In this document: positions 31,232-43,009 of the stretch, piece after piece
Layout of the letters: every line of letters begins with the position of its first letter
How positions within the stretch are numbered: position 1 is the first letter of the stretch
Source of the DNA: Adiantum capillus-veneris
Lineage: Eukaryota > Streptophyta > Polypodiopsida > Polypodiales > Pteridaceae
DNA length: 58,000 nt
Direction: 5' to 3'
Assembly (NCBI GenBank): GCA_014529385.2
Contig: CM043968.1
Span: 22,315,484-22,373,483 of the forward strand
Made by a program: the position numbers and the translations under genes
The notes under the pieces: model-generated
Databases searched by the model: none
What the model was told of the DNA's origin: nothing
What the model saw: the letters and a program-made list of their open reading frames with translations, nothing else

Positions 31232-31971
31232 CTAACAAGAGAATGGTGAAGATGGAATCTCCACTTCCTCAAGGGGGTCGGGCATTCCCTCACCAAACAT
31301 TCTCTCTAGTAGGAAAGGTGTGTGTCCACTTTCAGATGTCCTACCCTCACTCTCTTCTCGAATGATACTGGGTATAGCTAACGGCCTGTAGTTCTTGTGA
31401 GGTTGAACTTGTGTGGGAAACACTGTGTCCGACATCTGGATATGTTTGGGTTCAGGTTCTAATGTTCGTTGAGTTTCTTCCACCAAACCCCTCAGTTGTT
31501 GGACTCGTTCAATTTCCACTGTTGGGTTTGGATAGGTTCCAATCTTTCTCTTGCAATCCTCATTTTTTGTCTCTCGTGGCTTATCTTGGGGGCTCGCAAC
31601 TGGGTGGTTTAACTTGAATACTCTTTTGGTGTTCGTCGTAATTCCCTCTCGTGATCCTCCTCACTGGCTTTTTCCTTTGTAGTAACAGTTTTGGTCTCCG
31701 TGGTCTCTATCGAATCTGAGTCATCCTCAGGGTCATTCATATACACGGGATCCTCTCTTGTCCCTATGTTAGTCTTTGAACTAGGTTTTGAGCTAGAAGC
31801 ATTAAGGGATTTATTTCTTCGTGTTTTCTTCTTTCTCGCTCGGCCAATGGATGCAGCATCTCTCTCTTCGAGGATGTAATTTTGCTTTTGGAGCATCGAC
31901 CATGTGAGTGCATTCACTGGTGCTATGTTTATAGTTGGTGGTGTCCCATCAAAAATATCTATTAAGTTCAA
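31232..31971 (-). pseudogene. Gypsy gag-protease linker, frameshifted
   Basis: Two readable frames: 31609-31971 (LNLIDIFDGTPPTINIAPVN, then Lys/Arg-rich KKKTRRNK and acidic sequence) and 31232-31519 (VQQLRGLVEETQRTLEPEPK). They overlap or follow the gag frame by shifts of one base. Low-complexity, charged composition typical of the gag-pol junction; no domain recognised. Confidence 0.55.
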
Positions 31972-34358
31972 TGGTGTGATTTCGATGCGTTTGGATCGTT
32001 AGGACACTGTGCGATCAAATGATCTATGCCACAACGATTACAAGTGAGTATTGGCATTGCCAATGCACTCCCTTGACTTTTTTGCATTAGTGCAGCATTC
32101 TTTTGCATTCTAATGGGGCACTCAGCTACTCGATGTGGTCCACCACATTCGTAGCACTGAAGAGGTGGTCTCCTAGCAAAACTATTGATGTTTTGGCCTC
32201 TTGCTACTAGCGCAGTAGCTTGATATACCGGTTTGATTTGTCCCCAATGGTCTTCCATATAGTACATGGGACACTCCTCAAGCATGTCGACTCCATAGGT
32301 GATACTAGAGTCTATGTCCTCTTCGCAATCTACATAAGTACTAGATGACTCGCAACCTATTTGGTTCATAGGTGTAACTCTTGGATGAGGGGGTTGCGGT
32401 CCTAGCACTGGAGGTGGCAACGGTGTGGTTTGGACCACATTTTGGGTTCTAGGGACCATGTGTTGTAATGGCAACTGTTGCTCCATGGGTGGGGTAGGCA
32501 TCAATGCAGGAACTCGAGGTGAGTCTGCCCAAACTATGGGCGGTCTATTTTCCATGATGTGTTTAAGCATTAGGCAATCCTTCGCTTGATGGCCATACCT
32601 TCCACAGGCGTTACAAGTCCCGTTAAACTTTACTCTGAAAGTAGGGCATTCACTCGTAGTATGTGGTCCCAAGAAAATTGAGCACCATTGTTGCTCCCTT
32701 CTTGGATACATATGAGTGTTTTGTGGAGCACGATTACCCCTAAGGCTTTCTTGGATGGCCTTGGTGAGATCTGCCAAATTCATCTCAGATATCATTTTCT
32801 CTTTCACGATTGGCTTTATCTTCATTGGCTCATGCCCTGACGCTTGCGAGCTACTAGACTTCGGCTCGGTAGACACTCTTTCTCCTGCAATCATTAAATT
32901 ATTCTCCAATTGGATTGCATTCATGGTGACTGCTTCCCAAGTAGTGATACCTCTAATGACTAGGTCATTATAGATACTTTCATGTTGTAGTCCCCTAATG
33001 AATCTATCGAGCAATTGGTTGTTGTTGAATCGCTCGTTTGGATTGCATCGAGAATTCAAATTCTTTAGGCGACTAATGAAGTCTCTCACGGATTCACCTT
33101 CTTCTCGTTGGGCTTTCTGGAGCTGAGAGGCTACAACCCAAAGTACTCCCTCCCGTATGTGCTCTATCAAGAACAATCTCCTAAGAGTAGAGTAGATCAT
33201 TTTCTCTTCTACTCTTAAGGTTCTATACCAATCTCCAGCCTTTCCGCTTAGGGTCAAACTCAAAGCCTTACACTTATGTAGCTCATTGTGCTCTTCCAAG
33301 GAATCGCACACATGTTCAAAGACTTCCATATGCTTTCTAGCATCTCCGTCTCCACTGAATTTCTGTCTGAGCTTAGCTACTTGAATTGCCTTGCTCCTAG
33401 GCTCTCTATCAGGTGCACTACTCATGTTTTCCGCAATAGAGCGACCGATAGTTTGAGAAAATGCTGCCAAATCTCCTATTTGAGAAGGTATAATGCGTGT
33501 ATGTGCTCCTGGAACCACATGTGAGATGGGAGTTGGCCTTGGCCTTGGCATACGCGCGGCTCTTGGGTCCCATATTTCATATGGTGGTGTACCAGACGGT
33601 GGTCCAAAGTTTACAGGCGTGGCCCTAGGCATAGGGGGTGCCTGATATGGCATGTTATTATTAAATGGCATGGCTCCACTTGTATAAGAGCTTGGATAAT
33701 GCCATTGTGGATTGTAAGCTCTTGGAATAGTCGGAGGTGTAGGAGCTACATGAGGCTGAGGTACGACAGGTGCACATGATTGATACATACATGTAGTTAT
33801 AGTTGGGGGCACTGTGCTACTAGGCATCGGCGCAGTATTAACAAATGAACTCCATGGTGTACTTCTTGTCATGCTCACCACTGGGATATGCATGGTAGCC
33901 ATAGTGTCATTAAGAGAAAGATGAGCTAGATCTGGGAAGGTAAAGCTGCCACTTGTGGGCTCAGATTGTACTGAGGCTCCTGGCGAAACAACATATGGAG
34001 GATCAATGGGGCTCAGTGAGGGAGTCTCCATTTGTGATAGGGTTGGTTGGTTGGCCTTTTCCGTATCCAAGAATCTCATTAGGCCTGTTGAAGGCATGTT
34101 GATCCCTGTGTTCTGTCTTTCTAACTCGACAATCCTATGGAGGACATCACAGACTTTCTGTTGTTGTTCATCTATGCTAGTAGCACCCGATGTGGATTGT
34201 AGAACATCTAACCAACCCACATGATAGGTGTGTCCTGTGTACTGATCAGTTAAAGCTTCTGCTTGTAGGTCATACTCTCAATTTTCGTTTAGGAATATCC
34301 CATCTAGGTCTGGCGTGCTGGAGGTTTCCCTCGAAGTGGAAGCATTATTGCTCCCCAT
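31968..34358 (-). pseudogene. Gypsy gag with Retrotrans_gag domain and zinc knuckles
   Basis: ATG at 34356-34358; a TGA at 34278-34280 interrupts after 26 codons, then 750 codons are open. A Pro/Met-rich front is followed by the capsid-like Retrotrans_gag domain (about 33430-32900) with LSLTLSGKAGDWYRTL and FISRLKNLNSRCNP. Three CCHC-type motifs follow: CNACGRYGHQAKDC, CYECGGPHRVAEC and CNRCGIDHLIAQC, plus a degenerate one (CSIFLGPHTTSEC) where the second Cys is Phe. Gag forms the particle and binds element RNA. Apart from the early stop, which may replace Trp, it would be complete. It starts 20 bp after ORF0 ends. Confidence 0.88.
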
Positions 34359-34377
34359 CGCTTACTCTCCGTGACTG

Positions 34378-34983
34378 CTACCTTGGGAGCGGAGCACTCG
34401 GTTGCTCAGCTGGCATGATTGTTTTCATAGGAACCTTTGCTTTCAGGGCTCGACTTTGTTCTAGCCTTCGTAGGTTCTCAATTTCCCTCTCCCTTGTTGC
34501 TTGCATATAGCATTTGATCTCTTGTACTTCGGCAAGACTCCTAGCATCGGGTAGTAGAACCTCAGAGGGAGATAGTCCTAAAGGATCAGGAGGTGCAGTG
34601 GATGGAACATTCACATGGACACTCTCAAGAAGCACAGGGTCTATTTTAGGCATGAATGACGAATTTACTTCCCCACTCCCTTCATTTATTTCATTAACCG
34701 CATGTTCGGAGCGAGTAGCTCTACTAAGGGTCTCTTTTAAGCGGCTAAACACGCTGGACCCGAGCCGTGGGCCCATGGCATGCATGTCTTGACTTGAACT
34801 ATCAGGGTTTGGTGTAGGATACCCCTCCATGACTTCGTAGTCAGAGGAAGAATCACTAGACGCGATATGAGGATCTTGGGTCGCACTACCTTGAGTCCCG
34901 ACCGAAGGCCCAGAACCTAGGGTGGAGGAATAATAGGTGCCCGCGTAAATGGAGGCACTACCAATATGCTCGTGCTCTAACAC
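34378..34983 (-). CDS. Gypsy ORF0 upstream of gag, 201 codons
   Basis: Open from a stop just before 34983 to TGA at 34378. Ser/Pro/Asp-rich, ending with a helical charged stretch (QATREREIENLRRLEQSRAL) suited to a coiled coil. There is no ATG at the 5' edge; the first in-frame Met gives about 150 residues (VMEGYPTPNPDSSS). It precedes gag by 20 bp in another frame. I do not recognise the family. It may be a gag leader shifted by one indel or a separate small gene. Confidence 0.5.
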   Translation of the reverse strand: MLEHEHIGSASIYAGTYYSSTLGSGPSVGTQGSATQDPHIASSDSSSDYEVMEGYPTPNPDSSSQDMHAMGPRLGSSVFSRLKETLSRATRSEHAVNEINEGSGEVNSSFMPKIDPVLLESVHVNVPSTAPPDPLGLSPSEVLLPDARSLAEVQEIKCYMQATREREIENLRRLEQSRALKAKVPMKTIMPAEQPSAPLPR

Positions 34984-36031
34984 TCATCCAAAGCATAGGT
35001 TCATATGACTTGGATCCCCTAGAAGTGTCAGTGAGTGCCCGTGAAGGCTGCTCACCTAGTATTTTTGGGTGTTTTGCAACCCAAGTCTTTTTCTTTTGAT
35101 TTTTTGGTCCTTTTTTTCTGACCCAGCTATAGAATAGAACGTATGATAGCTCAAAATGAGCGTCTCAGTCAGAGGGACGTGCCGTGCTTTACAGCCCTCC
35201 GTTTGGTCACTTTATGCCCTCGAAATCCCTAAAACCGTCAATTTCTAGTAGGGAACTAGGTCCAAATTAGAAAGTCTAAGGGTGCAAGTGGGAAGAGAAG
35301 GGAGGAGAGTGGAGGACTTGCCCCAGATGCTCTCATTCCCTCTTGAGGGGGTAGGGTATATATATAAGAGTGAGTCTAGTATATATCAGAGGACTGAGGC
35401 TTGGGCTTGGGGAAATGATCCCGATCCCGATCAAAATTTTAGTGTAGCCCCCCAGTCACTCACGCGCTACACCCAGTCACTCACGCTTAAATAGTTTCAG
35501 TGTTTTTTTTAAAGGCGACGACCGCGCGCGGTTTTGGTGACCCTTTCTTGGCCACACACACTGTCAACACCTACCTAACCTCTCTGTCAACAGCTCATAG
35601 ACAGCTCACTACCTTATCTACTTACTAACAGTACTACTAACCACTAACTAGTCTACTAACTAATCTGTTAACCACTCTACTAACTGCTTACTGACAGTGA
35701 GCTAACTGTCCACCTACTTCCTCTCTCACTACCTTACTGTGCAAAGACTGTGTGCAGGCAAACCTTAACAGAAAACTGTGTACAAACTGTGTGCAAACAA
35801 AAATTGCTAACTGTTTACCTACTTACTCATTCACTGCGAACAAGCTAACGACTACTAATTGTGCAAAGACTGTGTGTAAATAGAAAACACAAGATTATGC
35901 AGAAATCACAGAACTTGCAGACAATACAGAAATTAACAACTTGCAGAAAAATAACTCAATCCTCTTCTTTCCTACTACAAACAACTCATAGAAGAAGCAC
36001 AAAGTGCCTCTTGGGCTTAGTGCAGGGCGAT
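34984..36031. other. Gypsy 5' leader
   Basis: About 1 kb between the primer site and ORF0. Part (35560-35850) is a low-complexity run of CTACTAAC/CTAACTGT-like words. No gene seen. Confidence 0.65.
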
Positions 36032-36049
36032 TCCCCGGCAGCGGCGCCA
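36032..36049 (-). other. Gypsy primer binding site (tRNA-Asp type)
   Basis: Minus strand TGGCGCCGCTGCCGGGGA, the plant tRNA-Asp complement with one mismatch, 4 nt inside the 5' LTR. Typical of Tat/Athila-branch elements. Confidence 0.85.
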
Positions 36050-36053
36050 AAAA

Positions 36054-36288
36054 TGTGCGCTCCTTGCCGCACTGTCGAAGCAAGGGACTTGCCTAACACT
36101 GTGTGCGAGCCACAGACAGCTCCAAGCACACAACTAGCTTAACTAGTAAGCTCAAAAGAGAGCAATGGTGTGTCACTCACCGCTCTATGCTCCTGCCGTG
36201 GAGGATTCCTCGCCATGAGGAAGAAGGAGACGCCGCTACGTTGCACTCAACCGCTTCACCGCCGTCGTGCCGCCGCAATGCTCGATCG

Positions 36289-36350
<62 letters not shown>

Positions 36351-36686
36351 CATAAGCACACACACAAGGAGGTGAAGAAGAAGAAGATGGAGATGGAGAT
36401 GGAGCAAGAATACCTTTCTATTGCACAAATGAGAGAATGAGTGAATTTTAGGTTTATTTGACTTTTATATGAGCTCACCCCATTCACACTTGGGCGCCAT
36501 GCTTAGCCAACTAATCCCTTGAATGTTCCAATTAGAGTGCGCCTCTCATCCGCGATCACTCTTACCCTTTTCCTATTGGACCGACAAGCTCGGTACCTGA
36601 CTCTACAAGTAAATAATACAACGTCCGCCGTAGGTTACAACGTCCATCGTAGGTGATAGGGTGTCTGTGAGCCGTGAGGGTTAACA
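36054..36686 (-). repeat. 5' LTR of the gypsy element
   Basis: 633 bp, TG...CA bounded on both strands, with a pure (TC)n tract at 36292-36347. Near-identical to 22771-23420 outside the microsatellite. Confidence 0.95.
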
Positions 36687-39206
36687 CCCATGTTTCAGAG
36701 GCACGTACACTTGAGACTTCGCCGCTCTAGGGGCAATGAGTATTACTAGTATCTATTTAAACACTATGGAGACAGAGAGTTCCCGACCAATCCGGACCAC
36801 CCTTCTCATAGGCATTGGTAACTTGAGCCAAGCCCCCACTTTCCACCCCCACACTCACACTTCCTTGTGTGTCCTAATTAATACCACAATAATTGTTCAA
36901 CATAAACATTCCTTGATTAGATTCCGAATCACAATGTTCGTTAAGACATCCCCTTAACCAGTATTGCAAACGGCACCAAGACAGTATTCTAGTAAACATT
37001 CTACTCAAACTTATTCATTAAAATTCCAATGTTCTAGAGGTACAACATCCCCCCTCCAGCGAGAGTTTACTCCTCCCATTGTCGCCTAGCTGTCCATACA
37101 ACTAGGTATGTCCACCGCATAGAAAGCACGACATGGACATTCCCACTGCTTAACCAGCAGACGTGGGTTCCCACCGCTTAACCAGCAGTCGTGGGTATCC
37201 ACCACTTAACCAGGAACTCTGCCCCCTGTGATCAGGAGGGGGTTCGGACTAGTATCAACATTGGAAATAGAAATGAACATTCCGAGCTAAATTTTCCCTA
37301 GCAGACATTCTTTCCTATTTCAAACAGTATATCCATCAATCCATTCTTTCCTACTTAGACTTTAATATACAATTGAAATTCAAATGCCGAGGTTTCCGTC
37401 GGATTTCTCCAACATGTTTAGTAGTATATTCATTCCTAGCTAATCGTATGCAATGTTAATTAAACAACTTGAATAAAATTGCGACCTACCTCTTCCATTT
37501 CTTCGTCAATGGCCCGTGAGATGGCCGGTGCTTGTTCGTCCATGGGCGCTTTTCCTTTTCCATTTACATTGCTCGTTCCCGCCTCGCGGTCGTGGGCACC
37601 ACCGAAGCGAGTTCTCTTAACTTGGGCCATTTTACACTCACTACTTTAAATGATAAACTTGAAGAAAAGAGCTAAGGTCCGCGAGCATCATAACAACCAA
37701 TTTGGTAGATTAGAATCATTAAAGAATCCTCCTTATGCAAGAGGGATTAGATTCCTCCTTCGAGACCGTGATTTTATGGTTAATACTTTGCTTACCCTAT
37801 GGGAACTGACTCTAAAGTTAATCACTTGGCTTAGATGATTAAGAATTCAGAATTTTACTAATTGACTTGCAATAGAGATGAAGTAGGCAAGCTTGATCAC
37901 TTTCTTAGTGCAATTTGAAGATGCAGAATTACCGCATGCATATGTGATAGAAAATTCTCCTCTTATTGGCCTAATGACGGATTAATTTTTACTTTAATCA
38001 TATCTTAATGTGAGAGAATATTTTTGAATCTAATTAGTTACATTACTATTGAATGGTAAAAGGGTGAATTTCATCAAATCTACATTATTACCTGTTGTGA
38101 CAATTTATTAACTATGCTGCCTAGAGAGAGAATCTTTCCTAATCATGTATTAATCATCGATTAAGAATGATGAATGGCTGCATAAATTAGCTAATTGAAT
38201 GATGATTATGGGATGGAGTATAGTTATGTAAACTTAGAGAGCAGCTATTGGGAATTATAGCTAAGATTAAGCATAGTAAACGAGGAATTTGGAGAATAAT
38301 GATGAGAATTAAGAAAAGCAGGAATTAAATCATGATTACCGTGATTAGGGGCTGAGAATCCTCTTGATTTTCTGATCCAATGAATCCTCAAGATGAGAAT
38401 TTCGGCAGCACCTCCCTCCTTGCTTCTCCTTCAAAAACTGTGTGTGTGCCGGCAGCACCTCCCCAAGGTGTGTGTAGGTGTGTGTGTGTGTGTGTGTGTG
38501 TACTGGGTGTGTATGTGAGCATGTGTGTGTGTGTGTGTGCATGCCTTTAAATAGGCCTCCTCAAGCTGAAAATCGATTTGTGCTGCTATAAGCATCTGAG
38601 TGAGCACTCAGTCCTTGCATGGCAAGTCTAGTTGCCTACCCACCAAGTGTCCCGTTGGTTTAGTTAACTGGTTCTCACACTTAGTTGCAAGCTTGGAAAA
38701 TTCCCAAAGACTCCCACAAGGTAAGAGGGTGCCCCCTAGCTGCTAAAGCTAGTCTGGAGTGGCCTGGAACCTGTTCCCACACTGCCCCGGGCCCCCAGTG
38801 CCTCCCTGGACAATTTTTGGAAAAATTGGTTTTAGGCTAAAACGGGTCATATGAGTTGGAATTTGATGTCGAAAATTGCTATACCAAGCCCTAACTAAGG
38901 CGTATTGGTCCGAGTACTGGCCATATTTAGCAGCCCTCGGGGTCCGATAATGCATTTTTTTCAAATTCGGGGTACGGTGTAGTTTTTCGAGACGATCAAA
39001 ACTAGACGGGTCAGGTGACCAAAAACTTACTATTTTTGGATTTTTTTTGCAAAAAATTATTTTAATTCACATTTTGAAGCTTTATAACATTCTAAACATC
39101 AGGGCACTGACAGAATTTGGAAAACTGCTAAAAATAGTAACTTTTTTCATTATGTTCTTTTCATGGTACAATGGTGCTCTTTTAGCTCGGGGTCGGAGAC
39201 CTTACA
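36687..39206 (-). repeat. 3' LTR of the gag-only element, inner piece
   Basis: Starts CCCATGTTTCAGAGG, exactly where the LTR at 22770 was cut, and matches 41097-43677 to the end GACCTTACA. Differences from the other LTR include fewer copies of a CCGCTTAACCAGCAG repeat (37139-37215) and a much shorter (GT)n run (about 38460-38540). Confidence 0.92.
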
Positions 39207-39220
39207 ACCTCCCCAACGTG
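39207..39220 (-). other. Polypurine tract of the gag-only element
   Basis: Minus strand CACGTTGGGGAGGT directly before TGTAAGGTC of the 3' LTR. A short purine run but in the right place. Confidence 0.6.
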
Positions 39221-39388
39221 AAAAATTTGAGATGTCCTTGTCTCAAGAATACATCTGGATAAACTCTATGCTAACTACTTAGGTACATATATCCTTTGTC
39301 TAAAGTAAAGACATTCTTTGATATTAGAATAGTCTTTAGCTTTATGCGTCTTATTCTGCTGAACTTTGATGAGATTCTGGTGCTTGAT

Positions 39389-40336
39389 TTATTGCTCACT
39401 AGGATTAGCAGTTGCATCATACATTGATGCTCTCTCATCAGCTTCATCACCCACAGTTGGTTGTCTCAGTACGGCATTAGCGAAAGCTCCGCTTCCTTGT
39501 CCTATGTATCCTCTTCCCCGGCCTCCTCTTCCGTTTGGTTGACCTCGCCCATTGGCGTTCAGAGGTACATTATTAGCACCAGATGTTTGGGAAATCCTTT
39601 TTGGACATCGACTTTTGTAATGTCCATACTCTTGGCACTCAAAGCATCTTATATTGGGAAACTCGGTAGCTGCCGTAGTAGCTACTATCGGACGATGGTC
39701 GTATGCAGGGTTGATTGGTCTGTTACTCCAGTTGTCTGGCCTGGCCCTCTTTGACAAATAGTATTCACTATCTTGGGTAGTCCTCTGAATCTCTTTAGCT
39801 AACAATTTGGCCCTTAGCAAGGCATCTTGCAGAGTTGCTGGCCTGAGAGCTTCTAGTCGGTTGTTCAGGGGGTCGATGAGTCCTTGGCAGAACCGTGCTA
39901 CCTGTTGTTCCAATGTCATCTTAGGAGCATATCTCCGAAGAGTGACAAACTTTGAATAATATTCCTCGACAGATGAAGTCAACTGCCGAAGGGAAAAGAA
40001 CTCGTTCATCTTCAAGGTTTTATAGGCGGGTGGTAAGTAACGCTCCATCACAGCAGCCTTGATGTCTTCCCATGATTGGGAAGATCCCTTGATATCCAAG
40101 TCCCTGCAATGTTGTTTCCACCAGATCTTGGCATCACCAGACAAGAGAAACATTGCAAGCATGGTTTGGTTCTCAGGTTGAGTTCTCGCAGCTTCGAAAT
40201 AGTCATCCATAGCCTCCATCCATACTTCTGCATCTCTTTCCACATTTGCCCCTTCGCCTTTAAAGGTTGGAGGCTGAGCTTGCTTAAGGAGACGCTTTTT
40301 CTCTTGAACGGCGGTATATAGCGCAATAGACGGTAC
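39389..40336 (-). CDS. Gag of the TR-GAG-like element
   Basis: Open from just after a TAG (40337-40339) to the stop at 39389, about 315 codons. It begins near ALYTAVQEKKRLLKQAQPPT and has the gag motif PTFKGEG; there is no ATG until WMEAMDDYF, so the start codon seems lost or lies upstream of the TAG. A Retrotrans_gag domain follows, with DAKIWWKQHCRDL, MERYLPPAYK and a QLTSSVEEYYSKF stretch, then one CCHC knuckle (CFECQEYGHYKSRC, near 39610-39650) and a Gly/Arg-rich RNA-binding tail. This is a Ty3/gypsy-type gag, while the primer site is of initiator-Met type. No pol follows; the next feature is the 3' LTR. Confidence 0.88.
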   Translation of the reverse strand, partial: VPSIALYTAVQEKKRLLKQAQPPTFKGEGANVERDAEVWMEAMDDYFEAARTQPENQTMLAMFLLSGDAKIWWKQHCRDLDIKGSSQSWEDIKAAVMERYLPPAYKTLKMNEFFSLRQLTSSVEEYYSKFVTLRRYAPKMTLEQQVARFCQGLIDPLNNRLEALRPATLQDALLRAKLLAKEIQRTTQDSEYYLSKRARPDNWSNRPINPAYDHRPIVATTAATEFPNIRCFECQEYGHYKSRCPKRISQTSGANNVPLNANGRGQPNGRGGRGRGYIGQGSGAFANAVLRQPTVGDEADERASMYDATANPSEQ

Positions 40337-40339
40337 CTA

Positions 40340-40827
40340 TCCAATGGTATAAAACTCATTACTATAGCACTCTTCTCAAATGAACCTAGGCTTTTCCATA
40401 CTCAAGAAGAAATTTAACTTTTTTGGCTTAACTAGCCTACTTAATCTGTACATCTATCACAAAGGATTTTAACCATTCCACCATTTAAATTCCATTGAAT
40501 AAATCCAAAATTGTCCGATAAATAATGGTAAAAACTTTACTCGAGAGCTTTGATCCATACTTATAACTTTATGTGCATCAACAGGCTACCTGCCTGTAGC
40601 ACTAGTCGCACCAACGACTTCTCAAAAAAACATCATGTGAAACCCACTGAATCCCAACAAGCTCAAGGAGTAAAACTCTTTAACATCACTCAGGAGACAA
40701 TCCACTAGACAAATCCAATCTCATTATTATGGGAAACATCATGCTCAAGCTTTGAGTACGAGCTATCCTACAATCCCTTAGTTTTTAAAATGTCAAACAA
40801 CATCATTTTCCAATTCGTAAACCTATA
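40340..40827. other. Leader of the gag-only element
   Basis: About 490 bp between the gag ORF and the primer site. No gene seen. Confidence 0.6.
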
Positions 40828-40839
40828 GCTCTGATACCA
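40828..40839 (-). other. Primer binding site of the gag-only element
   Basis: Minus strand TGGTATCAGAGC (initiator-Met tRNA), 2 nt inside the right LTR. Identical to the site in the copia element at 7662-7673. Confidence 0.9.
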
Positions 40840-40841
40840 GG

Positions 40842-42929
40842 TGTGAGGTCCCCACCCCACCGTATCAAACGACGGATCTGATGGTGAACCTGGTGGCCAC
40901 TAGATCTATAGCAGAAGCAAACAAAGTGGTTCAGGGTTCAACTAGCGGATGATCTCTCATCACAAAGTGAGTCGAGTTCGAGCCTACTAGCAAGGAGATC
41001 TAGCTCCACCTCGCAGAGGAAGCGTACTTAGCCTATCTAGCGATCCTAAGACCCACCTTCCAAGAGGAGAGAAACCTCGAGTGCCTTTTTCCCCATGTTT
41101 CAGAGGCACGTACACTTGAGACTTCGCCGCTCTAGGGGCAATGAGTATTACTAGTATCGATTTAAACACTATAGGGACAGAAAGTTCCCAACCAACCGGG
41201 ACCACCCTTCTCATAGGCATTGGTAAGCTGAGCCAAGCCCCCACTTTCCACCCCCACACTCACACTTCCTTGTGTGTCCTAATTAATACCACAATAATTG
41301 TTCAACATAAACATTCCTTGATTAGATTCCGAATCACAATGTTCGTTAAGAAAACCCTTCAACCAGTATTGCAAACGGCACCAAGACAGTATTCTAGTAA
41401 AAATTCTACTCAAACTTATTCATTAAAATTCCAATGTTCTGGAGGTACAACATCCCCCCCTCCAACGAGATTTTACTCCTCCCGTTGTCGCCTAGTTGTC
41501 CATACAACTAGGTATGTCCACCGCATAGAAAGAACGACATGGACATTCCCACCGCTTAACCAGCAGACATGGGTTCCCACCGCTTAACCAGTAGTCGTGG
41601 GTATCCACCGCTTAACCAGCAGTCATGGATTCAAGAGCCCTGAACCAGGAACTCTGCCCCCTGTGATCAAGAGGGGGTTCGGATTAGTATCAACATTGGA
41701 AATAGAAATGAACATGCCGAGCTAAATTTTCCCTAGCAGACATTCTTTCCTATTTCAAACAGTATATCCATCAATCCATTCTTTCCTACTTAGACTTTAA
41801 TATACAATTGAAATTCAAATGCCGAGGTTTCCGTCGGATTTCTCCAACATGTTTAGGAGTATATTCATTCCTAGCGAATCGTATGCAATGTTAATTAAAC
41901 AACTTGAATAAAATTGCGACCTACCTCTTCCATTTCTTCGTCAATGGCCCGTGAGATGGCCGGTGCTTGTTCGTCCATGGGAGCTTTTCCTTTTCCATTT
42001 ACATTGCTCGTTCCCGCCTCGCGGTCGTGGGCACCACCGAAGCGAGTTCTCTTAACCGGGGTCATTTTACACTCACTACTTTAAATGATAAACTTGAAGA
42101 AAAGAGCTAAGGTCCGCAAGCATCATAACAACCAATTTGGTAGATTAGAATCATTAAAGAATCCTCCTTATGCAAGAGGGATTAGATTCCTCCTTTGAGA
42201 CCGTGATTTTATGGTTAATACTTTGCTTACCCTATGGGAACTGACTCTAAAGTTAATCACTTGGCTTAGATGATTAAGAATTCAGAATTTTACTAATTGA
42301 CTTGCAATAGAGATGAAGTAGGAAAGCTCGATCACTTTCTTAGTGCAATTTGAAGATGCAGAATTACCGCATGCATATGTGATAGAAAATTCTCCTCTTA
42401 TTGGCCTAATGACGGATTAATTTTTACTTTAATCATATCTTAATGTGAGAGAATATTTTTGAATCTAATTAGTTACATTACTATTGAATGGTAAAAGGGT
42501 GAATTTTATCAAATCTACATTATTACCTGTTGTGACAATTTATTAACTATGCTGCCTAGAGAGAGAATCTTTCCTAATCATGTATTAATCATCGATTAAG
42601 AATGATGAATGGCTGCATAAATTAGCTAATTGAATGATGATTATGGGATGGAGTATAGTTATGTAAACTTAGAGAGCAGCTATTGGGAATTATAGCTAAG
42701 ATTAAGCATAGTAAACGAGGAATTTGGAGAATAATGATGAGAATTAAGAAAATCAGGAATTAAATCATGATTACCGTGATTAGGGGTTGAGAATCCTCTT
42801 GATTTTCTATCCAATGAATCCTCAAGATGAGAATTTCGGCAGCACCTCGCTCCTTGCTTCTCCTTCAAAAACTGTGTGTGTACCGGCAGCACCTCCCCAA
42901 GGTGTGTGTAGGTGTGTGTGTGTGTGTGT

Positions 42930-43009
<80 letters not shown>

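Larger units (their letters stand above)
22771..36686 (-). mobile_element. Ty3/gypsy LTR retrotransposon with a second protease domain
   Basis: 13,916 bp. LTRs at 22771-23420 and 36054-36686 (TGTGCGCTCC ... GTTAACA on the plus strand), 5-bp duplication CCCAT, tRNA-Asp-type primer site at 36032-36049 and polypurine tract at 23421-23433. Coding order on the minus strand: ORF0, gag, linker, protease 1, RT, RNase H, integrase, then protease 2 with a basic tail, and an acidic ORF. Integrase after RT, no chromodomain and the tRNA-Asp primer suggest the Tat/Athila branch. The LTRs are very similar apart from microsatellite length, so the insertion is fairly young. Several stops and one RT active-site change argue against present autonomy. 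Confidence 0.95.
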
